64,000 nucleotides of DNA. Origin: Motiliproteus sp041586735 (GTDB lineage: Bacteria; Pseudomonadota; Gammaproteobacteria; Pseudomonadales; Balneatricaceae). Each line of letters opens with the position of its first letter. Within the stretch, counting starts at the first letter, position 1. The stretch spans positions 1-64,000 of the forward strand of contig JBFGZQ010000017.1 in assembly GCA_041586735.1 (NCBI GenBank), read 5' to 3'. The notes beneath the pieces are model-generated. The model made no database searches. It was not told where the DNA came from and worked only from the letters and a program-made list of their open reading frames with translations. Shown here one piece after another: positions 23,534-32,579 of the stretch. Made by a program: the position numbers and the translations under genes.

Positions 23534-24154
23534 ATGGCTCGATATATTGGACCAACATGTAAGCTGTCTCGCCGCGAAGGTACGGATCTGTTCCTTAAGA
23601 GCGGTGTTCGTGCGCTAGATTCAAAGTGCAAGGCAGAAACTCCTCCGGGAGTTCACGGAGCACGTCGTGGTCGTCTTTCCGACTATGGTCTACAGCTGCG
23701 TGAAAAGCAAAAAGTTCGTCGTATTTACGGCATTCTAGAGCGCCAGTTCCGCAGCTACTACAAAGAAGCTGCGCGATTGAAAGGTGCAACCGGTGAAAAC
23801 CTGTTGAAGCTTCTAGAAGGTCGGTTGGACAATGTGGTTTACCGCATGGGCTTTGGCGCGACTCGCGCTGAATCTCGTCAGATCGTGTCTCACAAGTCGA
23901 TCCTGGTTAACGGTAAGACGGTTAATGTACCTTCTTATCAAGTTGTTGCCGGCGACATCGTATCTGTGCGTGAAAAAGCCAAGACTCAGCTGCGTATCAA
24001 GCATGCACTGGATCTGGCTTCTCAGCGTACCGTTATCGAGTGGGTTGATGTTGATAACGCTAAAATGGAAGGCACCTTTAAGGCTGCTCCAGAGCGTAGC
24101 GAACTATCCGCTGATATCAACGAACATCTGATCGTTGAACTGTACTCCAAGTAA
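23534..24154 (+). CDS. rpsD: 30S ribosomal protein S4
   Basis: S4 (206 residues, the E. coli length) nucleates 30S assembly. The S4 RNA-binding domain is seen near residues 96-155 (RLDNVVYRMGFG then R-Q-I-V-S-H-K-S-I-L-V-N-G). In E. coli it is the repressor of this operon. The N-terminal region has the long, non-zinc form. Confidence 0.98.
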   Translation: MARYIGPTCKLSRREGTDLFLKSGVRALDSKCKAETPPGVHGARRGRLSDYGLQLREKQKVRRIYGILERQFRSYYKEAARLKGATGENLLKLLEGRLDNVVYRMGFGATRAESRQIVSHKSILVNGKTVNVPSYQVVAGDIVSVREKAKTQLRIKHALDLASQRTVIEWVDVDNAKMEGTFKAAPERSELSADINEHLIVELYSK

Positions 24155-24173
24155 TCTTTGCTAGGTGGAAATA

Positions 24174-25175
24174 ATGCAGGCTTCTGTAAACGAATTTCTT
24201 AGCCCTAGTCGGATCGAAGTTGAAGAGATTTCGGGCACTCGTGCTCGAGTCTCTCTCGAGCCGCTAGAGCGTGGTTTCGGCCACACGCTGGGCAATGCGC
24301 TGCGACGGATTCTTCTGTCCTCCATGCCCGGTTGCGCAATCTCTGATGTGGAGATTGATGGCGTGCAGCACGAGTACAGCTCTATTGAGGGTGTACAGGA
24401 GGATGTCATTGAGATCCTGCTGAACCTCAAGGGCGTTTCTGTTGCCATGCATAATGGCGAAGAAGCGCTGCTGACACTGACAAAGCAGGGCCCTGGTGTT
24501 GTTACCGCGGCCGATATACAGCTGAATCAAGATGTTGAGCTGGCTAACCCGGACCACGTTATCGCTCACCTGAGTGATAAGGCCAAGCTGTCTATGCAGC
24601 TGCGGGTCACTCGTGGTCGTGGTTATGTGCCTGCTGACGCTCGTAGCAGCGTTGATGAAGAGAGCCGCCCGATTGGTCGTCTGCTTCTCGATGCTTCCTA
24701 CAGTCCAGTACGTCGCGTATCTTATGTGGTCGAGAGTGCTCGTGTTGAGCAGCGTACCGACCTCGATAAGCTGGTCATCGATATCGAAACTACCGGTGCC
24801 ATCGATCCAGAAGAAGCGATCCGTCGCGCTGCAACTATCCTGCAGCAGCAGCTGGTAGCTTTTGTTGATCTGGAAGGTGAGTCTCCTGGTGACGATGTTG
24901 AGCCTGAGCCTGAGATTGATCCGATTCTGCTGCGTCCGGTTGATGATCTAGAACTGACGGTTCGTTCTGCGAACTGTCTGAAAGCTGAGAACCTCTACTA
25001 CATTGGTGATTTGATCCAGCGTACCGAAGTAGAGCTGCTGAAGACTCCGAACCTGGGTAAGAAGTCCCTGACTGAGATCAAGGACGTTCTGGCTTCTAAG
25101 GGTCTGTCTCTGGGCATGCGTCTAGAAAATTGGCCGCCTGCGAGCCTGAGAAACGACGACAAGATGGCCTCTTAA
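24174..25175 (+). CDS. rpoA: RNA polymerase alpha subunit
   Basis: The alpha subunit (333 residues) scaffolds RNA polymerase and reads UP elements and activators. The N-terminal domain has LEPLERGFGHTLGNALRRILLSSMPG; the C-terminal domain has R-S-A-N-C-L-K-A-E-N and NLGKKSLTEIKDVLA, joined by an acidic linker (DDVEPEPEIDP). I chose ATG 24174 (MQASVNEFL) over GTG 24165 because it aligns with the family start and follows AGGTGG. Confidence 0.98.
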   Translation: MQASVNEFLSPSRIEVEEISGTRARVSLEPLERGFGHTLGNALRRILLSSMPGCAISDVEIDGVQHEYSSIEGVQEDVIEILLNLKGVSVAMHNGEEALLTLTKQGPGVVTAADIQLNQDVELANPDHVIAHLSDKAKLSMQLRVTRGRGYVPADARSSVDEESRPIGRLLLDASYSPVRRVSYVVESARVEQRTDLDKLVIDIETTGAIDPEEAIRRAATILQQQLVAFVDLEGESPGDDVEPEPEIDPILLRPVDDLELTVRSANCLKAENLYYIGDLIQRTEVELLKTPNLGKKSLTEIKDVLASKGLSLGMRLENWPPASLRNDDKMAS

Positions 25176-25219
25176 GGTTGTTTTGACTGAACTACGTCTA
25201 GTTTTGTAAGGAATTAAAC

Positions 25220-25615
25220 ATGCGCCATCGTAAAAGTGGGCGTCAACTAAATCGCAATAGCTCGCATCGTAAAGCGATGTTCAAAAACATGGCGGTAAGC
25301 CTGTTTGAGCACGAGCTGATTAAGACGACTCTGCCCAAAGCTAAAGAGCTACGTCGTGTTGCTGAGCCTTTGATCACACTGGCTAAGCAAGACTCAGTAG
25401 CAAACCGTCGTTTGGCATTCGCCCGTACCCGCAGTGATGCGGCTGTCGGCAAGCTGTTCAACGAGCTAGGACCGCGTTATGCCAACCGTCCTGGTGGTTA
25501 TGTGCGTATTCTCAAGTGCGGTTTCCGCTCTGGTGATAATGCGCCTATGGCCTACGTTGAATTGGTTGACCGTGCAGTAATGGGTGAAGCAGTCGAAGAT
25601 TCGTCTGAAGACTAA
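25220..25615 (+). CDS. rplQ: 50S ribosomal protein L17
   Basis: L17 (131 residues) sits at the tunnel exit. It opens MRHRKSGRQLNRNSSHRKAM and has the KLFNELGPRYANRPGGYVRI region typical of the family. Last gene of the alpha operon, directly before a strong terminator. Confidence 0.98.
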   Translation: MRHRKSGRQLNRNSSHRKAMFKNMAVSLFEHELIKTTLPKAKELRRVAEPLITLAKQDSVANRRLAFARTRSDAAVGKLFNELGPRYANRPGGYVRILKCGFRSGDNAPMAYVELVDRAVMGEAVEDSSED

Positions 25616-25631
25616 GCGTCGCTGTAAGATC

Positions 25632-25661
25632 AAAAAACCCGGCCTAGGCCGGGTTTTTTTT
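25632..25661. terminator. Bidirectional terminator between rplQ and uvrA
   Basis: A perfect 16-base palindrome (25638-25653, CCCGGCC and its complement) is flanked by six A on one side and eight T on the other. It can therefore end transcription of both the alpha operon (plus) and uvrA (minus). Confidence 0.93.
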
Positions 25662-25675
25662 GGTTAAAAAACGCC

Positions 25676-28504
25676 TTAGCCGGGTAGCAGTGCTTTAAGG
25701 AACCGGCCAGTATGCGAATGGGCCATGTCTGCGACCTGCTCGGGCGTGCCTTCGGCGATGATCTGCCCGCCGTTGATGCCGCCCTCAGGGCCAAGATCTA
25801 CGATCCAGTCCGCCGTTTTAATCACGTCCAGATTGTGTTCGATCACCACGACGCTGTTGCCATGATCACGCAGCCGGTGGAGCACATTGAGCAGCTGCTG
25901 AATATCGTAGAAGTGCAGTCCGGTAGTCGGTTCATCGAGTATATACAGGGTGTTACCGGTGTCGCGCTTGGATAGCTCTTTGGAGAGCTTGACTCGCTGG
26001 GCTTCACCGCCCGACAGGGTGGTGGCGCTCTGGCCGAGACGAATATACGAGAGCCCGACATCGATCAGTGTTTGTAAACGCCGCGCCAGCATCGGCACCG
26101 CATCAAAGAAGCTGCGTGCATCTTCGACCGTCAGCTCCAGCACTTCATGGATGCTCTTGCCTTTGTATTTGATCTCCAGGGTTTCACGGTTGTAGCGCTT
26201 GCCTTTGCAGATGTCGCAGGGCACGTAGATATCAGGCAGAAAGTGCATCTCCACCTTGATCACCCCGTCCCCCTGGCAGGCTTCACAGCGTCCGCCTTTA
26301 ACGTTGAAGCTAAAACGTCCCGGTTTGTAACCGCGCGAGCGCGCTTCCTGGGTGGCCGAGAACAGCTCCCTGACCGGGGTGAAAATCCCGGTGTAGGTGG
26401 CTGGGTTGGAGCGCGGGGTGCGGCCGATCGGGCTTTGATCTATATCCACCACCTTGTCCAATAACTCGAGGCCCTGAATCTCGGTATGGGGCTGGGCTTC
26501 CAGGGTCGTGGCGTTGTTGAGCGCAGTGGCGGCCAGTGGATAGAGGGTGTTGTTGATCAGGGTCGACTTGCCTGAGCCTGAGACCCCGGTGATGCAGGTC
26601 ATCAGTCCCAGCGGGATGCACAGATCGACCTGTTGCAGGTTGTTGCCACTGGCACCCTTGAGATGGAGCTGATGACTGTCATTTAGCGGATGGCGTTGAG
26701 CCGGAACGGCAATGCTACGCGTACCGCTCAGGTATTGGCCGGTAATCGAGTCGGGATGGGCCATCACCTGAGCAGGCGTGCCCTGGGCGATGATATGACC
26801 GCCGTGAATACCTGCGCCCGGACCGATGTCGATCACATGGTCCGCCTGGCGGATGGCGTCTTCATCGTGCTCGACAACGATGACGGTATTACCGATATCG
26901 CGTAGATGGGTCAAGGTTGCTAGCAGGCGCTCGTTATCGCGTTGATGCAGGCCGATAGAGGGCTCGTCGAGGATGTACATGACGCCCACTAGGCCCGCGC
27001 CGATCTGGCTGGCAAGGCGAATACGTTGCGCCTCGCCACCGGACAGGGTGTCAGCGTTGCGGTCTAGCGACAGGTAATCAAGCCCGACGTTGACCAGAAA
27101 GCTCAGGCGTACGCGGATCTCTTTAACGATCTTGGCTGCTATTTCACCCTGCTTGCCGGGGAGCTGCAAGTGCTCAAAATAGTGCTGGGCGCTGCCGACG
27201 GGCAGGGCGGTAATCTCGGCGATGCTCTGCTGATCGATAAACACATGCCGGGCATCGCGGCGCAATCGCGAGCCGCAACACGAGGGACACTGTTGCTGGG
27301 CTTGGTAGCGGGCCAGATCTTCGCGCACGGTTTGCGATTCGGTGTCCTGGTAGCGGCGCTGCATATTGGGAATGACACCCTCAAAGGGGTGGGATTTTAA
27401 GCTCAGATCACCCCGGTCATTGAGGTAATGAAACTCGATTTTGGTGGTGCCGCTGCCCTGCAATATCGCATGACGCTGCTGCTCCGTGAGCTCGGAGAAC
27501 GGGGTATCGGTGTCGAAGCCGTAATGGCTGCCTAGGGATTTAAGCAGCTGGTAATAATAGGCGCTGCGCCGGTCCCAGCCGCGAATAGCGCCCTGTGCCA
27601 GCGTCAGGCTAGGGTCACTGACCACCTTATGGGGATCGAAAATTAACTTCACGCCCAGGCCGTCACACTGGGCGCAGGCGCCATGCGGACTGTTGAAGGA
27701 GAACAGCCGAGGTTCGAGTTCCTGGATGCTATGGCCGCACTGCGGGCAGGCAAAGCGCGCCGAAAAAATCAGGTCTTGCTGACCGCTGTCATCCATCGGT
27801 GCCAGTAGCGCCAAGCCATCGCTGAGCTCGATGCAGGTTTCGAGTGATTCGGCCAGGCGGATCTGGATATCGTCACGCACCTTAAAGCGGTCAATCACCA
27901 CCTCGATACTGTGCTTCTTGTTTTTATCCAGCTCCGGCGGGCTGTCTAGATCAACGACGATGCCATTGATCCGGGCGCGAACAAACCCCTGTGTTTTAAG
28001 GCTGTTGAGCAGGTGTAAGTGCTCACCTTTACGGCCTTGAATCATGGGGGCCAGGAGCATGACTTTACTGCCGGGTTCGAGTGCCAGAATCTGATCGACC
28101 ATCTGGCTGATGGTTTGTGCTTTCAGCGGCAGGTCGTGATCTGGGCAGCGGGGCTCGCCCGCACGGGCGAACAGCAGGCGCAGGTAGTCGTAGATCTCGG
28201 TAATGGTGCCTACGGTGGAGCGTGGGTTGTGCGAGGTGGATTTCTGCTCGATAGAGATCGCGGGTGACAGCCCTTCGATATGATCGACATCCGGCTTTTC
28301 CATGATGGATAAAAACTGCCGAGCATAGGTCGATAGCGACTCGACATAGCGGCGTTGGCCCTCCGCATACAGCGTATCAAAGGCCAGCGATGATTTGCCC
28401 GATCCTGATAAGCCCGTGATTACAATCAGTTGGTCACGAGGAATGTCTATGTCGATATTCTTGAGATTATGGGTTCGGGCGCCCCGAACGCTGATAGTGT
28501 CCAT
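25676..28504 (-). CDS. uvrA: Excinuclease ABC subunit A
   Basis: UvrA is the damage-sensing ATPase of nucleotide excision repair. The 942-residue product has two ABC modules: Walker A GLSGSGKSS near residue 31 and GVSGSGKST near 637, two LSGGEAQR signatures, and two zinc motifs (CPQC...CAQC near 250-280 and CEAC...CDIC near 740-765). ATG 28504 matches the E. coli start and follows AGAGG; GTG 28519 is rejected. It is divergent from ssb as in many Gammaproteobacteria, but I see no LexA-type CTG-N10-CAG box in the shared gap. Confidence 0.98.
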   Translation of the reverse strand: MDTISVRGARTHNLKNIDIDIPRDQLIVITGLSGSGKSSLAFDTLYAEGQRRYVESLSTYARQFLSIMEKPDVDHIEGLSPAISIEQKSTSHNPRSTVGTITEIYDYLRLLFARAGEPRCPDHDLPLKAQTISQMVDQILALEPGSKVMLLAPMIQGRKGEHLHLLNSLKTQGFVRARINGIVVDLDSPPELDKNKKHSIEVVIDRFKVRDDIQIRLAESLETCIELSDGLALLAPMDDSGQQDLIFSARFACPQCGHSIQELEPRLFSFNSPHGACAQCDGLGVKLIFDPHKVVSDPSLTLAQGAIRGWDRRSAYYYQLLKSLGSHYGFDTDTPFSELTEQQRHAILQGSGTTKIEFHYLNDRGDLSLKSHPFEGVIPNMQRRYQDTESQTVREDLARYQAQQQCPSCCGSRLRRDARHVFIDQQSIAEITALPVGSAQHYFEHLQLPGKQGEIAAKIVKEIRVRLSFLVNVGLDYLSLDRNADTLSGGEAQRIRLASQIGAGLVGVMYILDEPSIGLHQRDNERLLATLTHLRDIGNTVIVVEHDEDAIRQADHVIDIGPGAGIHGGHIIAQGTPAQVMAHPDSITGQYLSGTRSIAVPAQRHPLNDSHQLHLKGASGNNLQQVDLCIPLGLMTCITGVSGSGKSTLINNTLYPLAATALNNATTLEAQPHTEIQGLELLDKVVDIDQSPIGRTPRSNPATYTGIFTPVRELFSATQEARSRGYKPGRFSFNVKGGRCEACQGDGVIKVEMHFLPDIYVPCDICKGKRYNRETLEIKYKGKSIHEVLELTVEDARSFFDAVPMLARRLQTLIDVGLSYIRLGQSATTLSGGEAQRVKLSKELSKRDTGNTLYILDEPTTGLHFYDIQQLLNVLHRLRDHGNSVVVIEHNLDVIKTADWIVDLGPEGGINGGQIIAEGTPEQVADMAHSHTGRFLKALLPG

Positions 28505-28547
28505 GCAGACCTCTGTCACAACGAGCTGGAAAGATAATGCGGCCGCT

Positions 28548-28553
28548 ATTATA
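28548..28553 (-). promoter_or_regulatory. Candidate -10 element for uvrA
   Basis: The minus strand shows a perfect TATAAT here, 44 bases before the uvrA start. The region 17 bases further upstream has no good -35, so activator help or a weak promoter is implied. Confidence 0.45.
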
Positions 28554-28621
28554 TAAGATCCAGGACGCCATGAGTGGCGGATAAAACATTATCTGGGCGG
28601 ACTCTATCTTGGTAGAGTTAT

Positions 28622-28629
28622 GGTATTCT
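28622..28629 (+). promoter_or_regulatory. Candidate extended -10 promoter for ssb
   Basis: GGTATTCT preceded by T at 28621 gives an extended -10 (TG-G-TATTCT), 70 bases before ssb. The -35 region is poor. It is the best candidate I see in the gap. Confidence 0.35.
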
Positions 28630-28699
28630 AAAATGCTATTAGGTTCGTATTCAGCGCGGCGCGGACCCGAATCGGATAACCACAAAGAGTAGAGAATCG

Positions 28700-29272
28700 A
28701 TGGCACGTGGAGTCAATAAAGTAATCTTGATCGGCAATCTCGGACAGGATCCTGAAGTTCGTTACATGCCTAATGGTAATGCGGTGACTAACGTAACGAT
28801 CGCGACGTCCGAGAGCTGGAAGGACCGTGAGAGCGGTCAGCAACAGGAGCGTACCGAGTGGCACAGGGTGGTGTTCTTCGGCAAGTTGGCGGAAATAGCC
28901 GGTCAATATCTGCGTAAAGGCTCCAAGGTCTATGTCGAGGGTGCATTGCGTACCCGTAAGTGGCAAGGACAGGATGGCCAGGATCGCTATACCACTGAGA
29001 TCGTGGTCGATATTAATGGCTCGATGCAGATGCTGGATTCACGTCAGGGTGACCAGGGTGGCTATCAACCACAGAATCAACAGCCACAGCATCAACGGCC
29101 TCCGCAGCAAGCGGATCAAAATTATTCCCAACAGCCGCCTCGGCAGTCGAATCAGCAGCCGAATCAGCCGCCCACACAGCAAGGTGGTTATGCTGGCAGG
29201 CCGGCTGCACCAGCGCAGAATACGCCGCCGCCCGCCGGTATGGATGATTTTGACGACGATATTCCATTCTAG
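28700..29272 (+). CDS. ssb: Single-stranded DNA-binding protein
   Basis: SSB (190 residues) coats single-stranded DNA in replication, repair and recombination. The N-terminal OB fold (ARGVNKVILIGNLGQDPEVR to about residue 110) is followed by a Gln/Pro-rich disordered linker (about 115-175) and the acidic tip DDFDDDIPF that recruits partner proteins. Divergent from uvrA. Confidence 0.98.
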   Translation: MARGVNKVILIGNLGQDPEVRYMPNGNAVTNVTIATSESWKDRESGQQQERTEWHRVVFFGKLAEIAGQYLRKGSKVYVEGALRTRKWQGQDGQDRYTTEIVVDINGSMQMLDSRQGDQGGYQPQNQQPQHQRPPQQADQNYSQQPPRQSNQQPNQPPTQQGGYAGRPAAPAQNTPPPAGMDDFDDDIPF

Positions 29273-29295
29273 GGTGGCGGTTTAGGGTTGATCCC

Positions 29296-30171
29296 TTGTT
29301 TACTTTGCCTGCATTGTTGATCGTCGGCGCTCAGGGCCAGCTCGGGTATGAGGTGGATGCCTTGGCTCGGGAGCAGGGTTTCGCGGTAACAGCATTGGAT
29401 GCTGGGCAGCTCGATATTTTGGATCCTGCTGCAGTGGTCGCCGCTTTGGCCAAATACCAGCCCAAATTTCTCATCAATGCCGCGGCCACCCTTTGTACCC
29501 AGGAGCAGGTGTCTGCTGCATTTGCCGTTAACACGCGCGGTGCTGCGATCCTGGCGGAAAGCTGCCGCGCTGCCGGTTGTGCGATGATCCATCTCTCCTG
29601 TGCTGAGGTGTTTTCGGGTGATCTGGTCGAGCCTTACGAGGAAGATCATCCGCCCTCACCGCAAGCCGCTTACGCCAAGAGTAAATTACGGGGCGAAGAG
29701 CTTGTTCGGGCTGCGCTGCCGCGGCATATTATTCTGCGTACCGGGTGGTTGTTCAGTACCCGGCCTGGCAGCTTTGTCCGCGAGTTACTAGAGCAGGCTC
29801 GGCAGCAGGACGAAATCAATGTTGTCGATGGTTTAGTGGGTAATCCTACACCCGCTGCGGACGTAGCGCGGGTAATTTTGGCGATGATCAAACAGCTTGA
29901 TACTGGTGCTCAATGTTGGGGTACCTACCATTATGCTTCTTCGGAAAGCATCGGTTGGTTTGGTTTTGCTGAGTCTATTATTGCCGCGGCCAGGCAGTAT
30001 GCTGACCTGCCTCTGGAGCGTCTGCAAGCCATGCCTCAGGGTCAGTTGCTGCTCCATCAGCGCCCGGTTAATAGCCGGTTGAACTGTGATAAGATATTGA
30101 GTGTATTTGGTATCCATCAGCGTCCTTGGCGCTCAGGGCTGATGCAGGTGGTCCGCAATTATTACAGTTGA
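29296..30171 (+). CDS. RmlD-like sugar-nucleotide reductase (SDR family)
   Basis: A 291-residue extended short-chain dehydrogenase resembling dTDP-4-dehydrorhamnose reductase. It has the NAD(P) motif G-A-Q-G-Q-L-G near residue 12, N-A-A-A near 61, a Ser region (LSCAEVFSG) and the catalytic Y-A-K-S-K near residue 125. Family members reduce dTDP-4-keto-rhamnose or related sugars, or act in unrelated roles; no other dTDP-rhamnose gene (rmlA, rmlB, rmlC) is nearby, so the substrate is unknown. The start is a TTG at 29296 with no clear ribosome-binding site. It follows ssb by 23 bases and may be co-transcribed. Confidence 0.75.
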   Translation: MFTLPALLIVGAQGQLGYEVDALAREQGFAVTALDAGQLDILDPAAVVAALAKYQPKFLINAAATLCTQEQVSAAFAVNTRGAAILAESCRAAGCAMIHLSCAEVFSGDLVEPYEEDHPPSPQAAYAKSKLRGEELVRAALPRHIILRTGWLFSTRPGSFVRELLEQARQQDEINVVDGLVGNPTPAADVARVILAMIKQLDTGAQCWGTYHYASSESIGWFGFAESIIAAARQYADLPLERLQAMPQGQLLLHQRPVNSRLNCDKILSVFGIHQRPWRSGLMQVVRNYYS

Positions 30172-30274
30172 TCCTCTATCTTTAGTCGAGGCAGAGTGAT
30201 GCAGACCGCTGATTTAAACAGTGCAGTAATGTAGGCTGCAGTCTAGTAATAATATTTAAGCTACGGTGGTACTG

Positions 30275-31270
30275 ATGTCAAACCCATTGCTGGTCGATCG
30301 CTTTGGTCGTAGTGTCGATTATATCCGGATTTCGGTGACCGATCGTTGTGACTTTCGCTGTGTCTATTGCATGAGTGAGCAGATGACCTTTCTGCCACGT
30401 CCGCAGGTACTGAGCCTTGAGGAGATCGAACAGGTTGCGCAGGCTTTCGTTGCCCTCGGGGTCAGTAAAATACGCCTAACCGGCGGTGAGCCGTTGGTGC
30501 GCCAAGGGATCGTAGCTCTGTGTCAGCGCCTGTCCTCGTTAGAGGGTCTGGATGAGTTGGTGATGACCACTAATGGTTCTCAGTTGTCCAAAATGGCCAA
30601 TGCGCTCCGTGATGCGGGGCTCAAGCGTCTCAATATCAGTTTGGATTCGCTACGGCCGGAGTTGTTTGCAGAGTTGACCCGTACCGGCCGGCTTGACCAG
30701 GTGTTGCAAGGCATTGATGCAGCGTGCGCCGCTGGGTTTGAGCGCATAAAGCTTAATGCGGTGATTATGAAGGGGCGTAACGATGACGAGGTTCTGGATC
30801 TGATCGCCTTTGCACGTGAGCGAAAAATTGATATCAGTTTTATTGAAGAGATGCCTCTGGGTGTTATCGGCGAGCACGATCGTCACGAAACCTATTGCTC
30901 TAGCGAGGAGCTTCGCCGGCTGATCCAGCCCCATTATCCGTTGTTTGAATCGACAGTAACCACCGCGGGGCCATCGCGTTATTATCAGATGGCGGATAGT
31001 GTCAGCCGGATCGGCTTTATATCTCCACACAGCCATAATTTTTGCCACACCTGTAATCGGGTGCGCTTGACGGTCGAAGGGCGGTTGCTTCTTTGTCTGG
31101 GTAATGAGCATTCGTACGATTTACGTGAGCTGCTACGGGACCCTGATTTCACTGCTGACCAGCTTGAACCTGCCATCATCAAGGCGCTGGACTTGAAGCC
31201 GGAAAAGCATGAGTTTGATCTGGCTGGCGAGCCTCAGGTGCTGCGTTTTATGAACATGACCGGGGGCTGA
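30275..31270 (+). CDS. moaA: GTP 3',8-cyclase MoaA
   Basis: MoaA is the radical-SAM enzyme that converts GTP to 3',8-cyclo-GTP, the first step of molybdenum cofactor synthesis. The 331-residue product has the SAM-cluster motif C-D-F-R-C-V-Y-C near residues 24-31, GGEP, and the second cluster C-H-T-C...C near residues 255-272. It ends in the functionally important Gly-Gly. ATG 30275 is chosen over GTG 30266, which is too near the GGTGG site. Only about 100 bases precede it, with no recognisable Moco riboswitch. A terminator follows. Confidence 0.97.
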   Translation: MSNPLLVDRFGRSVDYIRISVTDRCDFRCVYCMSEQMTFLPRPQVLSLEEIEQVAQAFVALGVSKIRLTGGEPLVRQGIVALCQRLSSLEGLDELVMTTNGSQLSKMANALRDAGLKRLNISLDSLRPELFAELTRTGRLDQVLQGIDAACAAGFERIKLNAVIMKGRNDDEVLDLIAFARERKIDISFIEEMPLGVIGEHDRHETYCSSEELRRLIQPHYPLFESTVTTAGPSRYYQMADSVSRIGFISPHSHNFCHTCNRVRLTVEGRLLLCLGNEHSYDLRELLRDPDFTADQLEPAIIKALDLKPEKHEFDLAGEPQVLRFMNMTGG

Positions 31271-31288
31271 TCTGCACTCCTTGAGCGG

Positions 31289-31329
31289 GCGCAGGAGGTT
31301 GTTATTGCCTCTCTCTGCGCTGTTTTTTT
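31289..31329 (+). terminator. Terminator after moaA
   Basis: GCGCAG+GAGG (31289-31298) pairs with CCTC...CTGCGC (31308-31320, a 3-base bulge) and is followed by seven T at 31323-31329. It separates moaA from the downstream acyltransferase-moaC-moaD-plsC unit. Confidence 0.8.
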
Positions 31330-31433
31330 CTAATACGGGGTAGCCTGTGCGCCTTTATAGGGTGCCAGAGCGCGGCTTTGGGTTGACTGATAATAATAGG
31401 GTGACGGGCTTTGAGTAGCCCGATAATGGCGTA

Positions 31434-32579
31434 ATGAATAGATCTGAATTAGAGCAGTTTGACGAAATACGTCCCTATAATGATGATGAAGTGGCTGCGG
31501 TTATTAGTCGCTTATTGACGACCCCTGAACTGATCACCGCGTTGATGAAATTCCGCTTTCCGCGCCTCAGCCGGTGGTTGCCTTGGGTGCTGCGGCCGCT
31601 GGTGCTGCGGGTGTTGTCCAGGCAGTTGTCCGGTATCGATACGGTGGCGCAGATCCAGGATGTGATCGCCGCGTATATGCAGCGCATGATTGACCGTAGC
31701 ACCGGTGAATTAAGCTTTTCGGGTGTAGAGCGACTCGATCCCAGCGTTGCGTATCTGTTTATCTCTAATCATCGTGATATCGCCATGGACCCCGCCTTCG
31801 TTAATTGGGGGCTGTACCGTAATGGCATGCAAACCGCACGTATCGCCATTGGCGATAATTTGTTGAAAAAACCCTATGTCTCAGACCTGATGCGGCTTAA
31901 TAAAAGCTTTATTGTTAATCGCTCGGCGACCGGCGTGCGCGGCAAGCTGAAGGCGTTAACCCAGCTATCTGCCTATATCGACCATTCCATCAGCAGTGGT
32001 CACTCCATCTGGATCGCACAACGAGAAGGGCGCGCTAAAGATGGCAACGACCGAACCGAACCCGCGATCATGAAGATGCTGTATATGAGCTTAAAAAAGC
32101 GCGGCTTAAGTTTTCCCGAGGCGGTCAAGGCGCTGCATATCGTCCCGGTCTCGATCTCCTATGAGTATGACCCCTGTGATGCGCTCAAGGCGGCAGAGCT
32201 CTACGCGCTGGCTTCTCAGGGCGGCTATAAGAAGTCTCAATTTGAAGATATAGAGAGCATTGTCCAGGGCATTATTGGTTACAAGGGCGATGTGCATGTG
32301 GCCTTCGGTCAGCCGATAGTTGACGAATATGAAAACGCCGATGATCTGGCTCGCGCCATAGATCTGGCGGTTATCGGTAACTACCACCTGCATGGCTCAA
32401 ATGTGTTGGCTGCGGGGTTGGATGCGGAGCAGATCGCGGCCGTCAAGCGTGAAGACTATCAGCATCGAGTGGCCGCGATACAGGCGGACTGTCTGCCTTG
32501 GTTTGTCGCCCAGTACGCCAATCCAGCGCTGAATAAATATAAATTAACCGAACTAGCGATCGTAGAGGGAAAGGCATGA
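31434..32579 (+). CDS. Glycerol-phosphate-type acyltransferase family protein
   Basis: A 381-residue protein of the LPLAT/PlsC-like acyltransferase superfamily. The catalytic block reads F-I-S-N-H-R-D-I-A-M-D-P near residues 110-121: a His-x5-Asp spacing rather than the common His-x4-Asp. Later blocks are FIVNRSATGVRGK and IWIAQREGRAKDGNDRTEP near residue 197, which I know from conserved, poorly characterised bacterial acyltransferases. It probably acts on a lipid or fatty-acyl substrate at the membrane, but the acceptor is unknown. Its stop overlaps the moaC start by 4 bases (ATGA), so the two are translationally coupled despite unrelated roles. Confidence 0.72.
   Translation: MNRSELEQFDEIRPYNDDEVAAVISRLLTTPELITALMKFRFPRLSRWLPWVLRPLVLRVLSRQLSGIDTVAQIQDVIAAYMQRMIDRSTGELSFSGVERLDPSVAYLFISNHRDIAMDPAFVNWGLYRNGMQTARIAIGDNLLKKPYVSDLMRLNKSFIVNRSATGVRGKLKALTQLSAYIDHSISSGHSIWIAQREGRAKDGNDRTEPAIMKMLYMSLKKRGLSFPEAVKALHIVPVSISYEYDPCDALKAAELYALASQGGYKKSQFEDIESIVQGIIGYKGDVHVAFGQPIVDEYENADDLARAIDLAVIGNYHLHGSNVLAAGLDAEQIAAVKREDYQHRVAAIQADCLPWFVAQYANPALNKYKLTELAIVEGKA

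Noticed and set aside
30172..30274. Moco riboswitch upstream of moaA
   Set aside because: The gap is about 100 bases, shorter than the known Moco motif, and I see none of its conserved blocks.
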